From contig NZ_NISU01000001.1 in the NCBI RefSeq assembly GCF_002335805.1, forward strand, positions 2,736,079 through 2,800,078: a DNA stretch of 64,000 nt, given 5' to 3'. Below, one piece after another: positions 52,139 through 62,248 of the stretch. A program made the translations under genes and the position numbers. The notes beneath the pieces were generated by a model. That model made no database searches, was not told where the DNA came from, and worked only from the letters and a program-made list of their open reading frames with translations. Every line of letters begins with the position of its first letter. Within the stretch, counting starts at the first letter, position 1. Source of the stretch: Bacillus sp. FJAT-45350. GTDB lineage: Bacteria > Bacillota > Bacilli > Bacillales > NISU01.

Positions 52139-53902
52139 TTAAAGTTTAAATTGTCTAATTAAAGAGTTCAACTCATCACTTAATTCATTTAACGATTCTG
52201 CCTGTTCAGAGATAGTAGTAATTGCATCTATTTGTTCTTGGACTGAAGCTGTTGCTTCCTGTGACGATGCAGAAGTTGTTTCAGCCACAGCCGACATGTT
52301 TTGTACCCCAGTTAGTAGATGTTGAATGGAGCCATCAACTGACGCTATTGTTTGGCTACTCTGATTAACTGCTTTTACAATACTATTTAGTGTGTCTGAA
52401 ATGGTGTTAAATTGTGTTTCTGTATCAGTAACTGCACTATTTAAGTTCTTTGAGATTTCCATAGTAGTCACCATTTCTCTCACACTAATTTGAGTCTCAT
52501 TTTCAATCGATTGAATCATATGTTGTATTTCAGATGTTGCGTTGTTTGTTTCCTCAGCGAGCTTACGTACTTCGTCTGCTACAACTGCAAACCCTTTTCC
52601 GTGTTCTCCCGCTCTTGCTGCCTCTATACTTGCATTTAGCGCAAGTAAATTTGTTTGATTAGCAATTTGTTGAATGGTTGTTACGATTCCTGATATGTCA
52701 TTTACACGGATACTTAACTGATTGACGGTTTTTTCTATCGTATTTAACGCATTATTAGACTGAGAGTTTGCTTGTTGTAACGTAAGTACTTGAGATTGAC
52801 CGATTTGAATTGCTTGATTACTTTGATTAGTTATTTCGATAATGTCTTTATTTTGGTTTGTTAATTCCTTCATTGTATCTGCCACCGAAGCCGTTCCCTC
52901 ATTCATATTCTCTATATCTGAAGCTTGGGTAACTGCTCCGTTTGTAATTTCGTTAATGGCACTTCCAATAACTTCACTAGAGGCAGAAGTTTCTTCTGAT
53001 AATGCTGATAACTCAAGAGAGGCTTGAGATGTTTGTTGTCCTACTCCTTGTATATTCTCTACAAGAGTTTTCAGTTGTCCCGTCATTTGGTTAAACGCTT
53101 TGGCTGTTTGAGCGATCTCATCGAAGCCATTATAACGAACCTCTTCCATCGTCAAATTACCATTTGCTACTTCTGTTATAGATTTTGTAACAGTTTTTAA
53201 AGCTTGCAACTTCTTTCGCAGCAAGAAATAAATAATAACTCCAGCTAATAGAACAGTAGAAATCGAAATTACGATTGTGATTAACCCTAATGTCTGAATC
53301 GATTCATAAAATTCATCTTCGTAGGCACCTATTATAACTGACCAATCCCACGGTTCGAAATATGTAGCATAAGCAATTTTATTACTAGATTGTGTTTCGC
53401 CTGTTTTAGGAAATGGAAATTCATAAAATCGTTCTCCAACATCTTGCTTTATACTCGCTTCATACAAATCAGCTCCAAGAAACCTTCCATTTTCAGCTTG
53501 AAACTGTGACATATCCTGTCCAACAGGTAGAGACGGATGAACTTGTACGCTCGATTGGGAATCATAAGCAAATATGTATCCTTCATCACCATACGTAAAA
53601 GGTGATTTTGAATACTCATATAATAACCCTTCACTATTAGATGTACGTGGACCATTCAAATGTAACCGAGCTTGCTCTTGAGCTTGTTCCAACGTTAAAT
53701 TTCCCTTTTGCACCTCACCATCTAATTGTTCCAAGAGAGGAATTGCCGTCTCGACTAGATGCATTAAGTTCATTTCACCGCTAGCTTTTAATTCTTTTTG
53801 AGCAACCCAGTAGCTAGTTCCTCCTAATACTGCAGATACTAGTAGTATAAGCGCTGTTGTAATGACAATAATCTGAGTAAATAAATTTTTCCTGAATGAC
53901 AT
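52139..53902 (-). CDS. Methyl-accepting chemotaxis protein with Cache sensor
   Basis: A 587-residue chemoreceptor: N-terminal membrane segment (about 10-30), an extracytoplasmic Cache-type sensor (about 35-200, containing [20 protein letters not shown] and [12 protein letters not shown]), a second membrane segment (about 206-228), a HAMP domain and a long signalling coiled coil with the hairpin tip [20 protein letters not shown] and [19 protein letters not shown]. It should bind a small ligand and control CheA. Ligand unknown. No che genes are nearby. Confidence 0.92.
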   Translation of the reverse strand: MSFRKNLFTQIIVITTALILLVSAVLGGTSYWVAQKELKASGEMNLMHLVETAIPLLEQLDGEVQKGNLTLEQAQEQARLHLNGPRTSNSEGLLYEYSKSPFTYGDEGYIFAYDSQSSVQVHPSLPVGQDMSQFQAENGRFLGADLYEASIKQDVGERFYEFPFPKTGETQSSNKIAYATYFEPWDWSVIIGAYEDEFYESIQTLGLITIVISISTVLLAGVIIYFLLRKKLQALKTVTKSITEVANGNLTMEEVRYNGFDEIAQTAKAFNQMTGQLKTLVENIQGVGQQTSQASLELSALSEETSASSEVIGSAINEITNGAVTQASDIENMNEGTASVADTMKELTNQNKDIIEITNQSNQAIQIGQSQVLTLQQANSQSNNALNTIEKTVNQLSIRVNDISGIVTTIQQIANQTNLLALNASIEAARAGEHGKGFAVVADEVRKLAEETNNATSEIQHMIQSIENETQISVREMVTTMEISKNLNSAVTDTETQFNTISDTLNSIVKAVNQSSQTIASVDGSIQHLLTGVQNMSAVAETTSASSQEATASVQEQIDAITTISEQAESLNELSDELNSLIRQFKL

Positions 53903-54173
53903 GGATAAAGCTCCTTTTCTATTAATGTAAATTATTATTCTTTAGCTACATATTCCTCGGTTTTTTACTTAAGAAATCTACTACTACCATGACAAAATTC
54001 GCATAATACCTAAACATCTAGTTTATTTAACATTTTGTAAATTCATTATAATATACTATCTTCCAATAATGTAGAATTTTCTTCATATTCAATATAAAAA
54101 CGTTAGAAACTCCTCTATAAGAGTGACTACATACACCTTTTTTATCAGGATAAATAGTAATCTGTCGAAACAT

Positions 54174-54198
54174 GTTTAAAAATCTACAAAAGTGGTAT
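54174..54198 (+). promoter_or_regulatory. Possible sigma-B promoter of the LysM gene
   Basis: GTTTAA (54174-54179), a 13-bp spacer and TGGTAT (54193-54198) resemble the sigma-B consensus GTTTAA / GGGTAT with one mismatch, 40 bp before the ATG. A possible sigma-A site (TTAACA, 16 bp, TAATAT; 54027-54054) is further upstream. The rest of the 53903-54237 gap shows no gene. Confidence 0.35.
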
Positions 54199-54237
54199 CT
54201 AATAAATATACCGTTACTACTAAAGGAGGAGTTAAAC

Positions 54238-54807
54238 ATGAAGAAAGCCACAAGAATAATCACACCTATCCTAGGAGTCGGATTAGTCTTTGGGGCTATC
54301 GGCGTATCAGCATCCGAAACAGTAACAGTAGAAAGAGGAGATACGTATTGGGGACTAGCTCAAGGCTATAACAACGTATCAGTTGAGGAGTTAATCGGGG
54401 CAAATGATTATCATCCAAATGAACTTCAAACTGGTGTAGAACTAACAATTCCTACTAATGAGGATACTACTTCAAATGATGAAGTAGTAACACATGTGAT
54501 TCAACCAGGTAACACCCTTGCAGAAATTGCTGAAGCCTACGATGGTGTCACCGTAGACGAATTAATTAGACTAAATCCAGGGATTAACCCTTATGAATTA
54601 ACCGTTGGGTCGGAAATTTTAGTCGCTACAAATGGGAATGAACATGGTGAAGATTACGTGTATCACACAGTTCAGCCTGGTAACACCTATTATGAAATTG
54701 CCAATGCATATGACGGTGTTAGTGTAGATGACTTACGAGAAGCTAACCCTAATATAGACCCGTATGAGTTACCTATTGGCTACCAAATAATTATTCCGAT
54801 AAACTAG
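54238..54807 (+). CDS. Secreted triple-LysM protein
   Basis: A 189-residue protein with a Sec signal peptide (KKATRIITPILGVGLVFGAIGVSA, cleavage expected after A-S-A) followed by three LysM domains of about 45 residues (from VTVERGDTYWGLAQGY, VTHVIQPGNTLAEIAEAY and VYHTVQPGNTYYEIANAY). The linkers are Asn/Asp/Glu-rich and the protein is very acidic, as is common for envelope proteins of alkaliphiles. No catalytic domain is attached, so it is probably a wall-binding protein. The ATG at 54238 follows AAAGGAGGAG. Confidence 0.85.
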   Translation: MKKATRIITPILGVGLVFGAIGVSASETVTVERGDTYWGLAQGYNNVSVEELIGANDYHPNELQTGVELTIPTNEDTTSNDEVVTHVIQPGNTLAEIAEAYDGVTVDELIRLNPGINPYELTVGSEILVATNGNEHGEDYVYHTVQPGNTYYEIANAYDGVSVDDLREANPNIDPYELPIGYQIIIPIN

Positions 54808-54817
54808 TATTCTACTA

Positions 54818-54855
54818 AAAAAACTCCTGTATCAAAGACGATACAGGAGTTTTTT
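54818..54855 (+). terminator. Terminator of the LysM gene
   Basis: Perfect stem AAACTCCTGTAT / ATACAGGAGTTT followed by T residues. Confidence 0.9.
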
Positions 54856-54981
54856 TATGTTTCCCTGAATGGAGTAGTTTGTGGTTCTTATTCAAATTAT
54901 TTGATTATTTAGATGCAGTTTATTTATTTTATCTACGAATAAGGATTATAATGAGACTGTCAAAAATAGGAGGTGACTACT

Positions 54982-55971
54982 TTGAAGGAAATAGCAATCG
55001 GTATCTTAGCATCTATGTTTTTTGCCGTTACGTTTATTTTAAATCGCTCAATGGAGCTTTCTGGAGGAAGCTGGGTTTGGAGTTCATCATTACGATTCCT
55101 CTTCATGGTTCCCTTCTTATTTCTAATTGTTCTTTTCAGAAAAAACGTCAAACAAGTATTTCAAGAAATGCTTAAACACCCCTTTCAGTGGTTCTTATGG
55201 AGCACGGTTGGATTCGTTCTATTTTATGCCCCTATTACATATGCAGCGGCTTATGGTCCTGGGTGGCTCATCGCCGGAACATGGCAACTAACAATTATTG
55301 CTGGAGTATTGTTAGGGCCATTATTTTTTGAAACGATACAATCTAAAAACGGACCAATGAAGGTGAGACATAAAATTCAGCTTCGTGCTCTTTTTATCTC
55401 CCTCCTTATATTGGTTGGTGTGTTGCTTATTCAATTACAGCACGCAGAGGCTTTAACACTTAATATGGTTCTCGTTGGTATTCTACCTGTCGTTATTGCT
55501 GCGTTCGCCTACCCATTAGGAAACCGAAAAATGATGGAAATTTGCGATGGAAGATTAGATACGTTCCAACGAGTACTTGGTATGACACTAGCGACTATTC
55601 CAGTTTGGCTAGTCATCGGAGCATACGGTATTGTCAGTGTAGGGCCACCTTCTTCTGACCAAGTCGTACAATCTTTTATTGTAGCGATTTGTTCTGGTGT
55701 TATCGCAACCACATTATTTTTTATAGCAACTGATAGAGTGAGAGAAAACCATGGAAAATTAGCAGCAGTCGAAGCTACACAATCTATCCAGGTGTTATTT
55801 GTTATTATTGGGGAAGTCTTACTACTATCAAGCCCTCTACCAAGCGGATTGGCAATGGTAGGTATTTTAATTATTATGTTAGGGATGCTGTTGCATAGCT
55901 ACTATTCACAAAAGATAGCTACCAAAAAGATACAACTGCCTCCAGTGATAAAAAGTGAGCAAAAACTGTAG
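54982..55971 (+). CDS. EmrE-type multidrug resistance efflux transporter family protein
   Basis: A 329-residue membrane protein with about ten hydrophobic segments in two related halves, beginning LKEIAIGILASMFFAVTFILNRSMELSGGSWVWSSSLRF. It resembles the DMT-superfamily "multidrug resistance efflux transporter" (PF13536) proteins of Bacilli. The start is TTG at 54982, eight bases after AGGAGG; an earlier in-frame GTG at 54973 overlaps that ribosome binding site. Substrate unknown. Confidence 0.8.
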   Translation: MKEIAIGILASMFFAVTFILNRSMELSGGSWVWSSSLRFLFMVPFLFLIVLFRKNVKQVFQEMLKHPFQWFLWSTVGFVLFYAPITYAAAYGPGWLIAGTWQLTIIAGVLLGPLFFETIQSKNGPMKVRHKIQLRALFISLLILVGVLLIQLQHAEALTLNMVLVGILPVVIAAFAYPLGNRKMMEICDGRLDTFQRVLGMTLATIPVWLVIGAYGIVSVGPPSSDQVVQSFIVAICSGVIATTLFFIATDRVRENHGKLAAVEATQSIQVLFVIIGEVLLLSSPLPSGLAMVGILIIMLGMLLHSYYSQKIATKKIQLPPVIKSEQKL

Positions 55972-55982
55972 ATAAAGTAGGC

Positions 55983-56022
55983 AAGGAGCTTCAGTCGTAA
56001 ATAACTGAAAGCTCCTTTTTAT
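55983..56022 (+). terminator. Terminator of the EmrE-type gene
   Basis: Stem AGGAGCTTCAGT / ACTGAAAGCTCCT (one bulge) followed by T residues. Confidence 0.8.
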
Positions 56023-56119
56023 TTCTTGCGCCTTTTTCTTATATTTATTTAGTAAAAACAATGGCCATTGGCTAATCAATCGCGATGTAGGCTTGTCGAG
56101 TTTACTCACCTGAATTCAC

Positions 56120-57247
56120 CTATTTATTTTTAAATGCTCCACCATGCAGTAAACTAATATCAACTGTAATATCAGCTAGTGTAACCTCTTCAAATAACTC
56201 GGTTACGTCTTTCCAATTTTTATTATGTTCCCTATATAGTTGATGCTCAATATTAAAAAAATCTGTTTCATTTTCAACTCCCAACTCATATAAACCTTTC
56301 ATTTGCTCCCTTATACTTTCCTCTGTTTTCTTCTCCATTTCCTGAAGATGGTCCAAACTTAATAGGTTACCTACACTTCCTTCAGCATCCATCACAACGT
56401 CAAATTGAAATTTTTCATTATGGCGTTTTAAGACAACTTCTGTTTTTGGGTTTTCAATTACTGCTAGAAAATCCGGCTTCTCCTTATCAGGAACCAATAT
56501 CGAGGCACGCATGGTATCCGGTTCTAGCCAGCGTAGTCCCGCTAATTGTTCTAGTGTATAAAAGCCTTTATATTGTTTGTTTTGAATGAAATATGCCCCC
56601 TCCAGAGCTAACTTAACTTCATTTTCATTGTTTTTAGACCATTGTGTATCATTAATTGCCAAGGAAGGTACATATGTTGTTCGCCCTGGTTCAAAAACCT
56701 CTCTAGCAAATTCATGTAATTTTATTGGCCTTACCATTGAACTTTGCTCATGTATTCTCATTGGATTGTGCAAAAGAGTTTCTAATGCAGATTGATTAAA
56801 GAAGCCAAAAGTAGATAATACATCCTCTAGCGGTTCCTTCGTTGCAAAAATCCACGGTGTTAATCGAAATTCATAATATCTCGTAATCCCATCATAAATA
56901 TGTTCAAACCCTTCTTGTAATGCTGCTTCACTAAGTAAAATAGCTGAAATATGTGCCCATACAAACCTTGTCTGCCCGGTTTGATACACTTCAAAGAAAG
57001 CATCAATAAATGTTGACCCAGTTGATTCTGACACCAAAACTTGAGGACTTGTGACACCTCCTTCTGTCTTAGCCACCGAATTAAAATCAACCATTTGTAT
57101 ATAAATATTGTATTTCCCATCCTTATAATCTACACCTATCGCCGTTGCATAATTTAAATTTTGGATTTCCTTTATATCCATTTTACAACCAGTGAAAAAT
57201 ACTAATATAATCACACTGCAGCAAATTCCTTTGACTAACCTATTCAT
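56120..57247 (-). CDS. Ger(x)C family spore germination lipoprotein
   Basis: A 375-residue lipoprotein: a basic-hydrophobic signal with lipobox FFTGC (Cys21), then the Ger(x)C fold. It corresponds to the C subunit of GerA-type nutrient receptors, anchored in the inner spore membrane. It is the last gene of a three-gene minus-strand operon, two bases after the A subunit gene. Functional assignment to a particular nutrient is not possible. Confidence 0.88.
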   Translation of the reverse strand: MNRLVKGICCSVIILVFFTGCKMDIKEIQNLNYATAIGVDYKDGKYNIYIQMVDFNSVAKTEGGVTSPQVLVSESTGSTFIDAFFEVYQTGQTRFVWAHISAILLSEAALQEGFEHIYDGITRYYEFRLTPWIFATKEPLEDVLSTFGFFNQSALETLLHNPMRIHEQSSMVRPIKLHEFAREVFEPGRTTYVPSLAINDTQWSKNNENEVKLALEGAYFIQNKQYKGFYTLEQLAGLRWLEPDTMRASILVPDKEKPDFLAVIENPKTEVVLKRHNEKFQFDVVMDAEGSVGNLLSLDHLQEMEKKTEESIREQMKGLYELGVENETDFFNIEHQLYREHNKNWKDVTELFEEVTLADITVDISLLHGGAFKNK

Positions 57248-57249
57248 GA

Positions 57250-58680
57250 TTACCTTCTCCTTTTATTAAGCATCGTTGATGTGTAATTCTTCCTATTAAA
57301 AGGATTGGTCATGAATGCCTTAAGAAAGTCTTTATAATTTATTGATGAAATTGGCTCAAGGTATGCAAGTTTAAACGATTCTAATTGAGACAAGTAAATA
57401 ACAATACTTAACAAACTAATAAAAAATCCATATACCCCCAAAAATGTTGCGATAAGCATAGAGTAAGCACGTAAGATAGTAACAGTCCCTGTCAAAGATT
57501 GATTAACTAATGTATATGTTGCAACTAATGATAAAGCAATTGTAACAAGTAAAGTAGGAGAAGCAATTCCCGCTCGAATAGCTGCATCACCTATAATTAG
57601 CCCACCAACAATCGAAATTGTTTGTCCTATCGCTGTCGGTAAACGAATTCCTGCCTCCTTAAGAAGCTCAAATAATATTAAAATAAAAAACGCTTCTAAA
57701 GGTAGTGACAATGGTAAGCCTTCTCTAGAAATAACAATCGTTGCTAATAAAGAAAAAGGAAGTTGGTCCAAGTTCACATTTGTTACCGCAATATAAATCC
57801 CGGGTAAAAAGATCGCAACTTGTAACCCCACTATCCTTAATAGTCGTTGGAGGGCTACAATATGAAAAGGAAAGTGAACATCTTCCGGGGACTTAAGCAA
57901 AGCCAAAATATTAATCGGACCAATTAAAATCATAGGAGAGCCATCGACTATGATTAAGAAGCGTCCACGTAACAAAGATTCAACCGCAAAGTCTGGACGA
58001 GTAATGTAATCAAAATGAGGAAAGAGAGAAAAAGAACGGTCGGCAATCCATTGTTCTAACTGACCAGCACTAATGAGGCTTTCTGTTTCTATCTTCTCTA
58101 TTCGCTTTCGAACTTCTTCTATTGTGTCACTATTACTTTTATCACCAAGGTATAACAAAGAAACCTTCGTCTGACTAAGTGAGCCTACATCAAATGTTTC
58201 ATTGTAGAGCTTAACTGTCTTTAATCTTTTCCGGATAAGAGAGACATTCACATTGACTTCCTCTGTAAATCCATCTCTCGGGCCTTTTAATGAAACTTCT
58301 GTTTTTGATTCCTCTGGCTTTCTTTGAGGTATTTCAGCAATATCGACACTATAGAAAAAAGAATCCTCTTCTTTATAAAAAATTAAAAAACCTGAAAATA
58401 ATTTTTCCGTCATAGCTTCCATTGTAGAAATTCTACTTATAGGAGGTAAATGATTCGTGCCCGTTTCGCTATCACCGCTAATATAGGCTAGTACGACATG
58501 AAAGTATTCGTTAAGCTGAACTGTATCTGACATCCCCTCGCAATAAAAAGCCGTCATATTAGTGTAGTTATCAGTTGAAACAAATGTAATATCAGAATGT
58601 AGTTTAAGATACTGTTTTATTTCCTCTTCATTTAGCAGCCCATTTTGTAATGATTTTTCCAGTTGTTGATTTTTCTTCAT
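57250..58680 (-). CDS. GerA-family spore germination receptor, A subunit
   Basis: A 476-residue protein with a hydrophilic N-terminal domain (about 1-250) and five to six membrane segments in the C-terminal half, including GLPLSLPLEAFFILILFELLKEAGIRLPTAIG, a GerA-family hallmark. It forms part of a nutrient-gated ion channel complex in the spore inner membrane. Its start overlaps the B-subunit stop by four bases. It is of normal length for the family. Confidence 0.9.
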   Translation of the reverse strand: MKKNQQLEKSLQNGLLNEEEIKQYLKLHSDITFVSTDNYTNMTAFYCEGMSDTVQLNEYFHVVLAYISGDSETGTNHLPPISRISTMEAMTEKLFSGFLIFYKEEDSFFYSVDIAEIPQRKPEESKTEVSLKGPRDGFTEEVNVNVSLIRKRLKTVKLYNETFDVGSLSQTKVSLLYLGDKSNSDTIEEVRKRIEKIETESLISAGQLEQWIADRSFSLFPHFDYITRPDFAVESLLRGRFLIIVDGSPMILIGPINILALLKSPEDVHFPFHIVALQRLLRIVGLQVAIFLPGIYIAVTNVNLDQLPFSLLATIVISREGLPLSLPLEAFFILILFELLKEAGIRLPTAIGQTISIVGGLIIGDAAIRAGIASPTLLVTIALSLVATYTLVNQSLTGTVTILRAYSMLIATFLGVYGFFISLLSIVIYLSQLESFKLAYLEPISSINYKDFLKAFMTNPFNRKNYTSTMLNKRRR

Positions 58681-59759
58681 GCGCTATGAGTTCCTTTCTT
58701 TACTGGCAAATAACTAATAATGACTAGAAGCAAAGTAACACATATTCCAAACAGTAAAACAGAAGGATAAAAGTAGTTAATTAGTATCGTTTGGATCCAT
58801 ATATCACTTATATGAATAAGCATCCCTACCGCAAGAACGGTTGCAAACAGTATAATTATGGCTCTTTTTACCTTAATCGATTGAACCTTCATTACATCTG
58901 GAAGCAAATAGAAACATAAAGATACCCTAATAATCGCTCCTGATATTAGTTGAAAAACTGCTAGAGCATCGACATGGGAGATATGCTCTCCAATTGATAC
59001 TAACCTCCATTGTTCAAACGCAGGGAATCGTAAGTCTGCTGCAACAAATGGACCAAACGCTGTTATTGAACCGATCGTAGGACCAATTACAAGCCCCATC
59101 AAAAATGTGACAAGAAGAAATAAATACAAATATGAGACCGGTTTCTTAAAATACTGCTGAAGCAAGAAAAGAAGTAAAAGGTCTACACTCCCCCCTAATA
59201 TGATGACAACCCCTTTACTAATAGATGCTTCGTCGTCAGCTAATATGGGGAAAAGATAGGAATAATCTTTTCCATCCATTGTAGAAAAGGCAACGAAATG
59301 ACCTAGTGCCCAAACAATAGGTAATAGCAGTGCAGATGTATAGACAATTGTCTTTATACTAGTTGAAGCCGCCCAAATAGATAATAAAAGAAAAGGAATT
59401 ACAACTACCCACGTTGGTGTTAATGGTAGAAAGTATATTTTTACAGAGACTATAAAATCGAAAAATGCAATAAAGGCAATCAGGATGATATACGCCATAA
59501 ATAAAAAAATAATTATCTTTGACACTACCTTACCTGCTCTAAATTCAATCCAAGTAGATAGAGGTTGTCTCTGTTTATTCCGCGAAAAAATAAATGAATA
59601 AACCCCTATCCAGAGTAAAAGAACGCCGTAACTTATTAACACACATAACCAAGCATCACGCTTTGCCGCACCTAGTAGGTGAGGAACGATTAACACATGA
59701 TTGGAAATTCCGATAAACAAAAGAAGTACAAAGAGTATTTGAATTCTAGAGAAAGTCAT
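58677..59759 (-). CDS. GerAB-like endospore germination permease, B subunit
   Basis: A 360-residue APC-superfamily membrane protein with about ten hydrophobic segments, resembling the GerAB/GRKB permease subunit of germinant receptors. It is the first gene of the operon, followed by A and C genes. Ligand specificity cannot be read from the sequence. Expression is expected in the forespore (sigma-G), but I cannot identify a convincing promoter. Confidence 0.88.
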   Translation of the reverse strand: MTFSRIQILFVLLLFIGISNHVLIVPHLLGAAKRDAWLCVLISYGVLLLWIGVYSFIFSRNKQRQPLSTWIEFRAGKVVSKIIIFLFMAYIILIAFIAFFDFIVSVKIYFLPLTPTWVVVIPFLLLSIWAASTSIKTIVYTSALLLPIVWALGHFVAFSTMDGKDYSYLFPILADDEASISKGVVIILGGSVDLLLLFLLQQYFKKPVSYLYLFLLVTFLMGLVIGPTIGSITAFGPFVAADLRFPAFEQWRLVSIGEHISHVDALAVFQLISGAIIRVSLCFYLLPDVMKVQSIKVKRAIIILFATVLAVGMLIHISDIWIQTILINYFYPSVLLFGICVTLLLVIISYLPVKKGTHSA

Positions 59760-60085
59760 ATAAGACCACCAATTTTATTTGTTTCTGCTATTATTTGTAT
59801 ACCCTTCATATCTATTCCTCATATTTTTTGCTGTAAAAAGGTTTTCTCCAGATCAAATGAATTTTTTTGAATGACTGTGACGCCCCACTCAATAAAACAA
59901 GGCTAAGATTTGACATAACACCACATTCTCATACAATGCTACCACTCTTTCCCGCTTCGGATATTTCTCATTGATTTCTAAGCATTTGAAATATTAGCAG
60001 ACTAATAATTTCAGACAATACTAGTTGCGTTATTATACTATTTTCTGTAAAATAACGTAAGGTAATTACTTAGGAGGCTAACTAA
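59760..60085. other. Divergent intergenic region between ger operon and marR
   Basis: No gene seen. It contains the marR-side promoter (60025-60053) and presumably a sigma-G promoter for the ger operon, which I could not assign with confidence. Confidence 0.5.
60025..60053 (+). promoter_or_regulatory. Putative promoter of marR-MATE operon
   Basis: TTGCGT (60025-60030), a 17-bp spacer and TAAAAT (60048-60053), followed by a weak inverted repeat TAAG...CTTA (60058-60072) that may be the MarR operator. Confidence 0.45.
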
Positions 60086-60514
60086 ATGGAGCGGGCTATA
60101 GATAATAGAGTGGGATACAATATTGGAATTGTAGGACACTTAATTCAAAACCTTTATAATGAAAAGTTGAGTGATCATGGATTAACTGTTGCCCAAGCAA
60201 AAGTAATTTATTTACTTAACTGTCATGGAACTCAACTTCAAGTTGACCTTCAGAAGAGTCTCTATATTAAAGCTTCTACAATGAACGGAATCATAGACTC
60301 TATGTTAAAAAAGGGCTTAATCGAGAAACAGGATAATGAGATTGATCGCCGAAGCAAAACTATTACTCTTACAGAAAAAGGGAGAAAACTTGAAGAAACA
60401 CTTTGGATAGAAATGGGCCATGTTGAGAAGAAATTAACAGAAGGCTTTACTACAGAAGAACAACAAGTCCTAATTATTTGGTTAAAAAAATTAGCACATA
60501 ATTTACAGTCATAG
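60086..60514 (+). CDS. MarR family transcriptional regulator
   Basis: A 142-residue winged-helix regulator. The segments GLTVAQAKVIYLLNCHG, LQKSLYIKASTMNGIIDSMLKKGLIEKQDNEIDRRSKTITLTEKG match MarR helices and the wing. It probably represses its own operon, which continues 15 bp later with a MATE exporter. The inducer is unknown. Confidence 0.9.
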   Translation: MERAIDNRVGYNIGIVGHLIQNLYNEKLSDHGLTVAQAKVIYLLNCHGTQLQVDLQKSLYIKASTMNGIIDSMLKKGLIEKQDNEIDRRSKTITLTEKGRKLEETLWIEMGHVEKKLTEGFTTEEQQVLIIWLKKLAHNLQS

Positions 60515-60529
60515 AACGGAGGAACAACC

Positions 60530-61930
60530 TTGAGTCAGAAATTTCAAAGCGAACGACTAGGAACGGAGCCAATACCTAAACTATTAAAAAGCCTATCTAT
60601 TCCAGCTATTATTGGTATGGTCGTTATGGCTATTTACAACGTTGCAGATACAATTTTCATCTCCTATGCAGTTGGAATTACAGCCGTAGCAGGTGTGACA
60701 ATCGCCTTTCCGTTAATGATGATTATGATGGCGATATCCGCTGCAATGGGAATAGGTGGAGCTTCCGTTATTTCACGGATGCTTGGAGCAAAAAAAGAAA
60801 AAGAAGCTAATAAAGTATTCGGAAATGTTGTTACAATGATATTCCTATTAAGTATTATTGGATTCATTGGTGCATTTACCTTTCTTGAACCTGTGTTACG
60901 ATTATTTGGTGCGACTCCTGAAGTTCTACCATATGCAGTGGAATATATGTTTCCTATTATGTTAGGAACCTTATTTTTCACATTTGCTTTTTCAATTAAT
61001 AATATCGTTCGGTCTGAAGGGAACGCTCGATTTGCCATGATCACGATGGTAGTTCCAGCCGTATTAAATATTATTTTAGATCCAATTTTTATTTTCGTAT
61101 TAGATATGGGTGTTCGTGGTGCTGCTATTGCTACTGTAATTTCACAAGCAACCGTGTTTATTGTGCTAATTCAATACTTTCTTTCAGGAAAAAGTAGTTT
61201 ATCTATCACCCCAGCTGACTTAAAACTTAAGTTTAGTGTTGTGAAAGAAGTAACTGTTGTTGGTCTACCTGCCTTCGTTCAACAAGCTACGGGAAGTCTA
61301 ATGATGATTGCTATTAATGCTATGCTTATCCGATTTGGAACAGATTTCTATGTAGGGGTATTTGGAATTATCCAGAGAATTATTATGCTCTCATTCATGC
61401 CTATGGCTGGGATTATGCAAGGAATGATGCCAATAGTCGGCTATAATTATGGCGCGGGAAATATAGCTCGCTTACGAGAGACAGTTATGCTTAGTCTCAA
61501 GGCTGTTTCAATAATAGCAGTTGCTGTTTTTGTTATCGTAATGCTTTTCCCACATTATCTAATGAGAGCATTCACTACTGATGTGGCAGTTATTGAAGCC
61601 GGGGCAGATTCTATGCGCGTCATGTTCGCCGCTGTATTTTTAATTGGAATTCAAATTGTGAGTGGTGGGCTATTCCAGGCGTTAGGAAAGGCAAAACTAG
61701 CCTTAATCTTAACATTATCAAGACAATTTTTATTTTTAATCCCACTAGTCTTGATATTGCCTCATTTCATCGGTGTAAAAGGCGTGTGGCTCGCATTTCC
61801 GATAGCTGATGCATTATCCTTTGTATTGGCAACCTACCTTCTATACAGGCATCGAGGTACTTTCTTTGTGGATTTAGGTAATCATACTGAAACTAAGGAA
61901 ATAGATAACGCAACAGCCCAAAATGGCTAA
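60530..61930 (+). CDS. MATE family multidrug efflux transporter
   Basis: A 466-residue membrane protein with 12 predicted segments. It resembles MepA-like MATE exporters (starts PIPKLLKSLSIPAIIGMVVMAIYNVADTIFIS; the internal repeat includes GLPAFVQQATGSLMMIAINAML). These exchange cations for drugs. The start is TTG after ACGGAGG, 15 bp downstream of marR, which indicates an operon under MarR control. Confidence 0.92.
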   Translation: MSQKFQSERLGTEPIPKLLKSLSIPAIIGMVVMAIYNVADTIFISYAVGITAVAGVTIAFPLMMIMMAISAAMGIGGASVISRMLGAKKEKEANKVFGNVVTMIFLLSIIGFIGAFTFLEPVLRLFGATPEVLPYAVEYMFPIMLGTLFFTFAFSINNIVRSEGNARFAMITMVVPAVLNIILDPIFIFVLDMGVRGAAIATVISQATVFIVLIQYFLSGKSSLSITPADLKLKFSVVKEVTVVGLPAFVQQATGSLMMIAINAMLIRFGTDFYVGVFGIIQRIIMLSFMPMAGIMQGMMPIVGYNYGAGNIARLRETVMLSLKAVSIIAVAVFVIVMLFPHYLMRAFTTDVAVIEAGADSMRVMFAAVFLIGIQIVSGGLFQALGKAKLALILTLSRQFLFLIPLVLILPHFIGVKGVWLAFPIADALSFVLATYLLYRHRGTFFVDLGNHTETKEIDNATAQNG

Positions 61931-61987
61931 GAAAAACGCCAGAGCGCTTCATTTACTAATCTCGTCGTTATGTAATACATTTTCAAT

Positions 61988-62031
61988 AAGCTAGGTCCTA
62001 CCGGAGTTTTCAGGTAAGGCCTAGCTTTTTC
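61988..62031 (+). terminator. Terminator of marR-MATE operon
   Basis: Stem AAGCTAGG.../...CCTAGCTT with secondary TACC / GGTA pairing, followed by T residues. The rest of the 61931-62248 gap holds the cre-like site and no gene. Confidence 0.75.
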
Positions 62032-62179
62032 TATGAACTGCCATTTGAACAATATGAACAAAATAAACTTATTACGCATTATTTAGTTTATTCTCATAAT
62101 CTATCTCCTCTATTTCTTGTATGGTAAATTATTAAACATATCAGAAAACTTCAAAAAAGAGTTATATGCTTACTGGTTT

Positions 62180-62193
62180 TGAAAGCGTTTTAT
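62180..62193 (+). promoter_or_regulatory. Candidate cre site of the citrate transporter gene
   Basis: TGAAAGCGTTTTAT matches 12 of 14 cre positions, 55 bp before the ATG. CcpA control of citM is known in B. subtilis, so it is plausible. Confidence 0.4.
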
Positions 62194-62248
62194 TTTACCG
62201 GTTTCTTATAAATTCTTTTAGCTTTTTCATAAGGAAGGGGAGAAATTA

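Noticed and set aside
54879-55175. A 98-codon frame overlapping the start of the EmrE-type transporter
   Set aside because: It overlaps most of the first 190 bp of a clear membrane transporter gene in another frame and has no recognisable motif.
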